Shown piece after piece: positions 8,237-14,816 of a stretch of 21,161 bases of DNA. The notes beneath the pieces were generated by a model, which saw only the letters and a list, made by a program, of their open reading frames with translations, had not been told where the DNA came from and ran no database searches. The stretch comes from RUG563 sp964423675 (GTDB taxonomy: Bacteria; Bacillota; Clostridia; Christensenellales; Aristaeellaceae), in assembly GCA_964423675.1 (NCBI GenBank), contig CAYRFP010000039.1:1-21161 (forward strand), in the 5' to 3' direction. Position numbers and translations under genes: made by a program. Within the stretch, counting starts at the first letter, position 1. Each line of letters starts with the position of its first letter.

Positions 8237-9157
8237 TCAGCCCTTCAGGGAACCAACCATAACGCCCTTCATGAAGTACTTCTGCAGGAAGGGATAGGTC
8301 ATGATGATGGGCAGCGTGGCAAAGACCACCGTGGCCGACCGAACAGCTTCCGTGGCAATGCGAGAGGACGCACTGGTAATATCGTCCATATCCGCAATCT
8401 TCTGCACGGAGTTGTTATACATCTTCTGGAGCACCACCTGGATGGTATGAAGCTTATCATTGGAGTTATACATCAGCGGGGTGGTGTATTCATTCCAGTT
8501 AGACACGCCATAATACAGGCTGATGGTGGCGATGATAGGCATAGACAGGGGCAGCACGATCTTCCAAAGCACCACTGGCTCGCTTGCGCCATCGATATAA
8601 GCCGATTCTTTCAGTTCTTCCGGCAACCCCAGGAAGAAGTTACGCATCAGCAACAGGTTGCCCGTGGAGATCGCATCGGGGATAATCATAACCCACAGCG
8701 TGTTCAGGAAGCCCAGACGGCGCAGGTTCAGATATCCGGGGATCAGGCCGCCGCCCACCCACATGGTGATCAGGATCAGCATGGTCATGGCGAAACGGCC
8801 GGGCAGATCGCGCTTGGAGAGGGAATAGCCGCCCAGCGTAGTAAGCACCAGCGACAGGCTCGTGCCCACGACGGTGACGAAGATAGTGTTTTTATAGCTG
8901 TTCCATACGTTGGGATACTTGAACACGTAGATGTAGTTTTCAAAGGTTACTTCCTTGGGATAGAACAGCATGCCGTTAGCTTCCGTAATAACCCAGTTGG
9001 GCGAAACGGACTGGAAGATCAGGTTCAGGAAGGGATAGAGCATGGAGAAGCCCAACAGGCTCACCACGATGTAGATAATCGCATCGCCCACTCCGAAATG
9101 ATGCAGTCGGCCTTTCTTGCTTTTCCCGGTCGGATTCGTAACTTTCGCATGTTGCAT
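8237..9157 (-). CDS. Carbohydrate ABC transporter permease, LplC/YtcP type
   Basis: This 306-residue integral membrane protein belongs to the MalG-like permeases. A first transmembrane segment is seen at about residues 29-50 and further hydrophobic segments follow. The cytoplasmic EAA loop reads EELKESAYIDGAS followed by IVLPLSMPI, the contact site for the ATPase. Its ATG overlaps the stop of the upstream permease gene (TAATG), so translation is probably coupled. Together with its neighbour it forms the channel of an importer of the LplABC class, known for complex or oligomeric sugars. No ATPase gene lies nearby, so a shared MsmX-like ATPase is expected (inference from the family). Confidence 0.94.
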   Translation of the reverse strand: MQHAKVTNPTGKSKKGRLHHFGVGDAIIYIVVSLLGFSMLYPFLNLIFQSVSPNWVITEANGMLFYPKEVTFENYIYVFKYPNVWNSYKNTIFVTVVGTSLSLVLTTLGGYSLSKRDLPGRFAMTMLILITMWVGGGLIPGYLNLRRLGFLNTLWVMIIPDAISTGNLLLMRNFFLGLPEELKESAYIDGASEPVVLWKIVLPLSMPIIATISLYYGVSNWNEYTTPLMYNSNDKLHTIQVVLQKMYNNSVQKIADMDDITSASSRIATEAVRSATVVFATLPIIMTYPFLQKYFMKGVMVGSLKG

Positions 9158-10110
9158 TACCAGATACCTCCGTCCTCGTCAAGTTTCTTGGCCAGCTTGT
9201 TGGTGATGATAACCAAGATCAGGCTCAGCACGCCTTCAAACAGACCCACAGCCGCTGAATAGGAATACTGGTTCATCTTTAGCAAGCCTTGCTGGTATAC
9301 ATAATAGCTGGTGGTCTCTGCAACGGAGCGCACCATGTCGTTCATCATAACCATGGTTTTGGTCAGGCCCACGCTGAGAATGCCGCCCATGGACATAACA
9401 AGCTGATAGGAGATCAGCGGCCGCAGGCAGGGCAGCGTCACGTGCCACATCTTCTGCATCCGCGTTGCGCCGTCAATATCCGCCGCTTCGTAAAGCTCCG
9501 GGCTGGTGCGGGAAAGCTGCGCCAGATAAATAATGCTGCTCCAGCCCACGCCGGACCAAATGCCCGAACCGATATAGAACCATTTATAGAGGTGCTTCTC
9601 GCCCAGATACATATATCGCTCCATCCCCAGCGCCACACGGATGCCGTTGACAAAGCCGTCCAGGGAGAAGAAGTTATACATAATCGCGTAGATAACCACG
9701 AAGGAAACGAAATGGGGCAGATAGGAGATGGTCTGAATGAATTTCTTGTATTTTTCCGCCTTCATTTCGTTGAGCATCAGCGCCAGAATAATCGGGCAGG
9801 GGAAGCCCAAAATCTGGCCCAGGATGGTCAGCGTCAATGTGTTGCCAAAGACGCGGCTCATTTCGCCGTTGGTAAGGAATCGGATGAAATGCTTGAAGCC
9901 GTAGTTGCTGGTCCAGGGGCTGCCCCAGATGCCTTTTTTGAAGGTATAATCCTTAAACGCAATCTGAATGCCCGGCATGGGAATATATCTGAACACGATG
10001 TAATATAACGCCACGGGCAGGAAAAACAGATAGAAAATCCAATACCGCTTCATCAACCTTTTGGTCGTTGCCCATGACCGCGGCCCAACCTTTTGAGATT
10101 TGCCTAGCAT
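9157..10110 (-). CDS. Carbohydrate ABC transporter permease, LplB type
   Basis: This 317-residue permease has a first membrane segment near residues 25-45 (IFYLFFLPVALYYIVF) and the LplB-like IPMPGIQIAFKDY stretch. The EAA loop PELYEAADIDGAT is followed by VTLPCLRPLI. It is the first permease of the importer and overlaps the next gene at TAATG. The start at 10110 fits the family. The nearest purine-rich site, AAGGAAAG, is about 14 nt away, a somewhat long spacing that may lower translation. A hairpin in the 266-bp gap upstream separates it from the solute-binding-protein gene. Confidence 0.93.
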   Translation of the reverse strand: MLGKSQKVGPRSWATTKRLMKRYWIFYLFFLPVALYYIVFRYIPMPGIQIAFKDYTFKKGIWGSPWTSNYGFKHFIRFLTNGEMSRVFGNTLTLTILGQILGFPCPIILALMLNEMKAEKYKKFIQTISYLPHFVSFVVIYAIMYNFFSLDGFVNGIRVALGMERYMYLGEKHLYKWFYIGSGIWSGVGWSSIIYLAQLSRTSPELYEAADIDGATRMQKMWHVTLPCLRPLISYQLVMSMGGILSVGLTKTMVMMNDMVRSVAETTSYYVYQQGLLKMNQYSYSAAVGLFEGVLSLILVIITNKLAKKLDEDGGIW

Positions 10111-10300
10111 CCAGGGATCACTCGCTTTCCTTGTTTTGTACGTTTTCTAAACGCCTTTTGACCGATTTTCTCCTCAACACGTGCTAATCGTAGCATAAAC
10201 CGGCCATAAAGTAAATGAATAAAACTGCTAAACATGAAGCAATCTGATGAATCGCCGCACTTTTCGCAGTTTCCTTTATCCCTTTTCATTAGGATAACAA

Positions 10301-10330
10301 AGGGGCGCTGGCGTTTTTACCAGCGCCCCT
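10301..10330 (-). terminator. Hairpin between binding-protein and permease genes, likely partial terminator
   Basis: An 11-bp GC-rich perfect stem (10301-10311 with 10320-10330, arm AGGGGCGCTGG) has an 8-nt loop. On the minus strand it is followed by a short T-rich tail (TTTGTTATCC). It lies between the solute-binding-protein stop (10377) and the permease start (10110). Such hairpins in importer operons often lower permease mRNA relative to the binding protein or protect the upstream mRNA end. Confidence 0.65.
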
Positions 10331-10376
10331 GCTTGGTCTGCGTCAGAGCGTTTCCGACGCTTTGGGGGTTCCTGAA

Positions 10377-10793
10377 TTACTTGACCAGCTGCACGGCGGT
10401 ATAGCTGGTGCCGTTGAGTTCGTTGTATTCAGCCAGGTAGGAATCCAGAACCTTCTGCGCGCCCTTATCCACAGCATCCTGCAGGTAGGCCGCCCAAACG
10501 GCGTCATCGTCCACGTCCTTCTTGCCGGTAACAAATTCCACAACGCTGTCGGTCAGCTGCGTGGACAGGCCAGCGGAATAATCCAGCGCTTCCTGGGTCA
10601 CGGGCAGGCCGTAGAAGTCAGAGGTGTAAACGCCCATCTTGTCGGGGTTGCTGTGCATCATGTCGCCGATATAGTTCAGATAGTTGCGGTATTCCTGCTG
10701 CCATTCCTTGGTGGTATACACAGCGGGATCATCGCCGCCTTCGGGCATGGTCTTCACCAACATGCGATTCTGTTCCGCCTGACGGAGCACCAT
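10377..10793 (-). CDS. C-terminal part of frameshifted solute-binding protein
   Basis: This frame encodes the last third of the binding protein (SPFDNLFNNMVLRQAEQ onward, through WQQEYRNYLNYI and a C-terminal QKVLDSYLAEYN helix). The coding frame is open upstream of the ATG at 10793 to about 10826, where it should join the 10754-12073 frame. The apparent cause is one missing base in GGCGC|AAGAGC (minus strand, near 10825). Restoring a base gives a continuous QAGA-KSPFDNLF reading and a protein of about 565 residues, normal for LplA/YtcQ-type binding proteins. Independent translation from 10793 is unlikely, since no ribosome binding site is evident. Confidence 0.8.
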   Translation of the reverse strand: MVLRQAEQNRMLVKTMPEGGDDPAVYTTKEWQQEYRNYLNYIGDMMHSNPDKMGVYTSDFYGLPVTQEALDYSAGLSTQLTDSVVEFVTGKKDVDDDAVWAAYLQDAVDKGAQKVLDSYLAEYNELNGTSYTAVQLVK

Positions 10794-12073
10794 GTTGTTG
10801 AACAGGTTGTCAAAGGGGCTCTTGCGCCAGCCTGATAGTGCGCATCTTCATCGGTGGTGCCGGTTTCTTTGTCCCAGTTGATCACCTCGTAAAGCATTGT
10901 ATAATCGCTGGGTTCCGTGCCTTCTTCATAGGTGTACTGGCCGTTTTCGTCCAGGATCTCGCCGTTTCCGCCGCCCTGACCCTTCTCGGTGTGCAGGTAG
11001 TTGATGATAGCAATGGCAGCTTCGGGGGCTTTGCATTCGTTGGAGATCATCGCGGTCTTCCAAATGGTGCCGTTATCCTTGTTGCCTTCGGTCTTGCCAT
11101 CATCGCTGGTGACATAGATGAAGTCCAGACGGGCTTCGGGCTGCAGTTCCAGCAAACCAGCATCCAGAAGGCCGCCCATCACGTTCCACCAGCCAGAGAA
11201 GGTGCCCGCCACGCCCTTGGCGGCCTTGATCTTGGCCTGGTCATAGTTCAGCACGAAGATTTCGGGGTCCATGGCGCCAGCTTCGTAGATCTCGTTCAGC
11301 CAGGACAGGGCAGCCCGGAATTCATCAGAATAGTTGAAGTAGTTGGCCGTGCCATCTTCATAGATGTAAGCCTGATCGATCATGCCGCCGAAGGCGCCCA
11401 GGATGGGCATGAAGGACTGGGTCCAGTCGCCGCCGTTATAGCGGGTGCCCAGGCCGTAGGTATCATTCACGCCGTTGCCATCGGGATCCTGGGTGGCCAT
11501 GGCCAGCCAGATTTCCTTGATTTCGCTGAGGGTGTAAACGTTCTTCACTTCGAAGCCCAGCTTTTCCACCCAGTCGGTGCGGATGATGGTGCGGAACTTG
11601 TAATAGAAGTTTTCAGAAGGAATGGCCACCAGGCCGGAGCCTTCCAGCGTGCACAGATCCAAAGAGCGCTGCTCCACATTGGCCAGAATATCCTTGCCGT
11701 ATTCTTCCAGCAGGGGCATCAGGTCTTCCAGGAAGTAGCCAGTGTCAATGTATTCCATATAGGTGGTACCATCGGCGATAACGATGTCGGGCACGTCGTT
11801 GGCCGCCATCAGCAGGGGCAGCTGCTGCTGACGATCATCGTACAGCCGCCATTCGATCTCGATTTCGTAGCCGGGCAGCAGTTCGTGACGGATATATTCA
11901 TAGTTGTCCAGCATGTACTGAGGGCAGTCGCTGCGGTCTTCCGCGTGGTTACGCTCGTCGTAGTTGCCAAGGATGGAGATGGTGACCTTCTTCAGATCGC
12001 CTTCCGCAGACGCGACGGCGGCCATGCTGAAAACCATGCACAGCGCCAGGAGCAGGGAAACCAGTTTCTTCAT
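10754..12073 (-). CDS. N-terminal part of extracellular solute-binding protein (LplA/YtcQ-like), frameshifted
   Basis: The ATG at 12073 follows TAGGAGG at good spacing. The protein begins with a signal peptide (MKK, hydrophobic core, cleavage likely after VASA near residue 23). There is no standard lipobox: the only early Cys is in LALC with Leu at -1. The body shows features of sugar-binding proteins: VISILGNYDER, DIVIADGTTYMEYIDTG, RTDWVEKLG, and a DPDGNGVNDTYG calcium-loop-like segment common in this family. Reading continues normally to about 10826, after which the frame runs into a non-homologous tail ending in CW. The rest of the protein is in the other frame (10377-10793). This is the receptor of the importer whose permeases follow, and it should deliver a carbohydrate-like ligand at the cell surface. 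The frameshift is either real inactivation or a sequence error. Confidence 0.88.
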   Translation of the reverse strand: MKKLVSLLLALCMVFSMAAVASAEGDLKKVTISILGNYDERNHAEDRSDCPQYMLDNYEYIRHELLPGYEIEIEWRLYDDRQQQLPLLMAANDVPDIVIADGTTYMEYIDTGYFLEDLMPLLEEYGKDILANVEQRSLDLCTLEGSGLVAIPSENFYYKFRTIIRTDWVEKLGFEVKNVYTLSEIKEIWLAMATQDPDGNGVNDTYGLGTRYNGGDWTQSFMPILGAFGGMIDQAYIYEDGTANYFNYSDEFRAALSWLNEIYEAGAMDPEIFVLNYDQAKIKAAKGVAGTFSGWWNVMGGLLDAGLLELQPEARLDFIYVTSDDGKTEGNKDNGTIWKTAMISNECKAPEAAIAIINYLHTEKGQGGGNGEILDENGQYTYEEGTEPSDYTMLYEVINWDKETGTTDEDAHYQAGARAPLTTCSTTWCSVRRNRIACW

Positions 12074-12103
12074 AGTGGGTTCCTCCTAACAAATATTTGC
12101 TAT

Positions 12104-12183
12104 ACACGGGAATTTCGTCCTCTCCCGTGTGAAAGCCGGAAATAGTTTCTGCTTTCGTTTTCTGAGAACTCAGGAACGAAAGC
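12104..12183 (-). promoter_or_regulatory. Structured 5' leader of the importer mRNA
   Basis: Two inverted repeats lie between the predicted transcript start (near 12216) and the ribosome binding site. One is 12151-12183, a 9-bp outer stem (GCTTTCGTT with AACGAAAGC) with an inner CTGA/TCAG stem. The other is 12104-12130, a 7-bp stem (ACACGGG with CCCGTGT). Neither has a T tail, so they are not simple terminators. They may stabilise the mRNA or control translation. I do not recognise a known riboswitch class. Confidence 0.5.
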
Positions 12184-12222
12184 TGCCGCAATTTGTTTCA
12201 TTTGCGGTCGGATGATGGTCAG

Positions 12223-12285
12223 ATTATACATCGACAGGTGCAGAAAGTAAATGATGAATTCTGCTAAAAATGAATAAAACGTTTA
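12223..12285 (-). promoter_or_regulatory. Importer operon promoter with AraC-type operator
   Basis: On the minus strand, TTTACT (-35, 12251-12246) and TATAAT (-10, 12228-12223, preceded by TG) are 17 bp apart. The 17-mer TAGCAGAATTCATCATT (12266-12250) ends at the -35 with its last TT shared. It matches the proximal AraC-promoter repeat at 14 of 17 positions. A second copy ending TTATTCATT (12285-12269) lies 19 bp upstream. The AAACGTTT core at about 12277-12284 also looks slightly like a catabolite-repressor site, but is weak. Confidence 0.75.
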
Positions 12286-12505
12286 ATTTGGGCGTTATTT
12301 TTCCGAGTTTTTCTCGTTTTTTCTAGTTTTTATATCCTCAATTTCCATTATTTACAATTTTCGTTTTGATTTTGGCAGGGAAACAGCCAGCAAAACCATC
12401 CTTGCAATTCGCGCTAAAATGTGTGCATGGAATCCGGTCTGTTTTTTGGAGCAGCAGCGAAATGAGGAAAAAAGAAAGACAAAAATTATTGATCCCCCTT
12501 TCGCG

Positions 12506-12568
12506 GCGCATTTTGCATCATTTCTGGCAGTCTTCATCATTGCAATCCGCCGCGGGATTCTTTATAAT
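12506..12568 (+). promoter_or_regulatory. Promoter and operator of the GH/phosphodiesterase pair
   Basis: TTGCAA (-35, 12540-12545) and TATAAT (-10, 12563-12568) are 17 bp apart, with the transcript start near 12575. The 17-mer TGGCAGTCTTCATCATT (12525-12541) shares its final TT with the -35 and matches the importer operator at 14 of 17 positions. A further copy, GCGCATTTTGCATCATT (12506-12522), lies 19 bp upstream. This promoter and the importer promoter are divergent within the 549-bp gap 12074-12622. Confidence 0.75.
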
Positions 12569-12622
12569 GGAAGCAATCAAGGAAGCGACATATCCCCATC
12601 AAGGGACAAGGAGGCGAAACGC

Positions 12623-14776
12623 ATGATAACCAACCATAGCCGCGTAGAGGAGCGCACCGGCGTGCAGACCAGCATGGAATACGGCGGCGCTTATGATTTG
12701 CAGCCGGATTTCGTGATGATCTATCGCCTGAACGAAACCACCGCCCAGCGCATTGCGCAATATAAGAAGCGGGGCTTTCAGGTGCATCTGATGACGGGCA
12801 TTTCCTGGGGGCAATACAACGATTTCCGCAGCGGCGAATTTGACGGCGAGCCCCACTGGGACGAATCCCAGGTTCGGATGGACGGGCAGGTAATCTCCCA
12901 CGATTCCAACGGCAATCCGCTGAACCCCTACATTATTCCATCCATCGCCTTTGCGGATTATATGGCCAAGCGGCTGGAAGTGGCCGTGGACGCAGAGGTG
13001 GACGCCATTCATCTGGAGGAGCCGGAGATCTGGGTAACCGCTGGCTACAGCGAATGGTTTAAGCAGGAATGGCTTTTGTATTACCACGAGCCCTGGCAGC
13101 CGCCGCATGAAAGCGCGGATGCATTCTATCGCACAGGGAAGCTGAAGGCGTATCTGAACAACCGGACGCTGGGGCGCGTGGCGGACAAGATCAAGGAATA
13201 CGCGCTGAAGAAATACGGGAAATATGTGCAGGTGATCGTGCCCACCCACAGCCTGATCAATTACACCCAATACGGCATCTGCTCTCCTGAATCCATGCTG
13301 ATCGACCTGCCCGGAATTGACGGATACATTGCGCAGGTCTGGTCGGACACCAGCCGGGTGCGCAATGTGTATCGGGGCGAGCGCAAGCAGCGGGTGTTTG
13401 AAGGAGCGTTTCTGGAATACGGCATCATGCAGGAACTGACCCGGGGCACCGGGCGGCGGATGTGGTTTTTGCAGGATCCGGCCAGCGATAATCCCAGCTA
13501 TACTTGGGATTATTATCGCAACTGCTATCTGGAAGGGCTGGTTGCCGCCCTGCTTCAGCCGCATGTGAGCCATTATGAAATCTGCCCTTGGCCGCACCGG
13601 GTTTTGACGGGGATTTACCCCCGGGAAAACGGCGTGGGCATCCCGGAGGATTACCTGACCATCCTTCTCTCCGCCACCCAGGCACTGCGAGACATGGAGC
13701 AGCCCTTCCAATGGCTGGGAGACGATGCATGCGTGGGCATTATGCTGTCGGACACCATGCTTTATCAGCGCACTTACGGCGATCGGGCCAAGCGCGGCCC
13801 CAAGGAATATCAGGGGAAGGATTACAATCCCGGCATTCCTTACGCCGAATACGGGCAGGAAAGCAACATCTCCAGCTTCTTTGGCATGGCGCTTCCGCTG
13901 CTGAACCGAGGCATCCATGCCCAGCCGGTACAGTTGGAAAACGTGCGGCGCTTCCCGGGGTATCTGGATGAATATAATATGCTCTGCCTCAGCTATGAAT
14001 TCATGAAGCCGGAAAGCCCGGCCATGCATTATGCGCTGGCAGAATGGGTGCAGGCCGGCGGTATGCTGGTGCTGATCGGCGATGGCAGCGATCCCTTCGC
14101 CCGGATTCGCCATTGGTGGAATCAGGGCAAGATGGACTTTGATTGCCCCATGCAGCATCTGACCAGCCTACTGGGTCTGGGCCGTACGCCCTGCGAAGGC
14201 CTCCATACCGTGGGCAAGGGAACCGTGGCCATTCTGCCGGTGCATCCCGCGCAAATCGCCTATGAGCAGGAAACGGAAGAACGCTATATGCAGTTGATCC
14301 ATGCCTGCCGCGCAGCGCAGCATCTGCCCACGCTGATGCACAAAAATTATTTTGCCCTGCGCCGGGGTCCGTATGTTATCGCAGCCGCCCTGCGCGACAG
14401 CGAAGAAACAGCAGCCTTCCATCTGAACGGGCGGTTCGTGAATCTGCTGGATCCCAAGCTGGAACTGCTGAACGAATTAACGCTCTCCCCCGGCGAATAT
14501 TGCTTTGCCGCAGATCTGGATCTCTATATGGAGGAAATCTGCCTGGTTGGCAGCGCGGGACGCGTGGAAAACTGGCAGCTGGACGGCAAGCTTCTCCGCT
14601 TCTCCGTGCATGCGCCGGACGGTTCCAAACCCTCTCTGCGGCTCAAGTGTCCCAAGCCGCAGAAGATCCTGGCTGACGGTCAGCCGTTCTCCGGCGATTA
14701 CGATGCGGCCAGCGGCACGCTGCTGCTGCGTCCCCAAGGCGTGGCCGATGGCGTAGCGCTGGAAATGCAATTCTGA
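12623..14776 (+). CDS. Glycoside-hydrolase-like protein of uncertain family
   Basis: The 717-residue protein starts at 12623, where AAGGAGG (12608-12614) is ideally spaced. An in-frame ATG at 12419 lies upstream of the promoter and is not used. The first ~400 residues look like a TIM-barrel sugar hydrolase: alternating strand-like segments, HLEEPE (E132, E133, E135) as possible catalytic acids, MWFLQDPASDNPSYTW, and a HYEICPWPHRVLTGIYP stretch. Residues about 448-505 (LCLSYEFMKPESPAMHYALAEWVQ then GGMLVLIGDGSDPF) resemble the glutamine-amidotransferase-like domain of GH42-type enzymes. The C-terminus looks beta-rich. There is no signal peptide, so it should act on imported material. It is co-transcribed with the phosphodiesterase 40 nt downstream. 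I cannot assign a CAZy family, and catalytic activity is inferred. Confidence 0.85.
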   Translation: MITNHSRVEERTGVQTSMEYGGAYDLQPDFVMIYRLNETTAQRIAQYKKRGFQVHLMTGISWGQYNDFRSGEFDGEPHWDESQVRMDGQVISHDSNGNPLNPYIIPSIAFADYMAKRLEVAVDAEVDAIHLEEPEIWVTAGYSEWFKQEWLLYYHEPWQPPHESADAFYRTGKLKAYLNNRTLGRVADKIKEYALKKYGKYVQVIVPTHSLINYTQYGICSPESMLIDLPGIDGYIAQVWSDTSRVRNVYRGERKQRVFEGAFLEYGIMQELTRGTGRRMWFLQDPASDNPSYTWDYYRNCYLEGLVAALLQPHVSHYEICPWPHRVLTGIYPRENGVGIPEDYLTILLSATQALRDMEQPFQWLGDDACVGIMLSDTMLYQRTYGDRAKRGPKEYQGKDYNPGIPYAEYGQESNISSFFGMALPLLNRGIHAQPVQLENVRRFPGYLDEYNMLCLSYEFMKPESPAMHYALAEWVQAGGMLVLIGDGSDPFARIRHWWNQGKMDFDCPMQHLTSLLGLGRTPCEGLHTVGKGTVAILPVHPAQIAYEQETEERYMQLIHACRAAQHLPTLMHKNYFALRRGPYVIAAALRDSEETAAFHLNGRFVNLLDPKLELLNELTLSPGEYCFAADLDLYMEEICLVGSAGRVENWQLDGKLLRFSVHAPDGSKPSLRLKCPKPQKILADGQPFSGDYDAASGTLLLRPQGVADGVALEMQF

Positions 14777-14816
14777 TTTTTCCACAGCAAAATAATGCGA
14801 AAAGAGGGAATTCTTT

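Noticed and set aside
10820..10830. Programmed ribosomal frameshift in the binding-protein gene
   Set aside because: No slippery heptamer or stimulatory structure is present at the join, and the family is not known to use frameshifting. A deletion or sequence error is simpler.
12275..12288. Possible catabolite-repressor (cre) site around AAACGTTT
   Set aside because: It lacks the flanking TG and CA of the consensus and overlaps the upstream copy of the AraC-type operator, which explains it better.
12419..12622. Longer start for the GH-like protein
   Set aside because: The 68 extra codons cover the -35, -10 and ribosome binding site of this gene, and the sequence does not look like protein.
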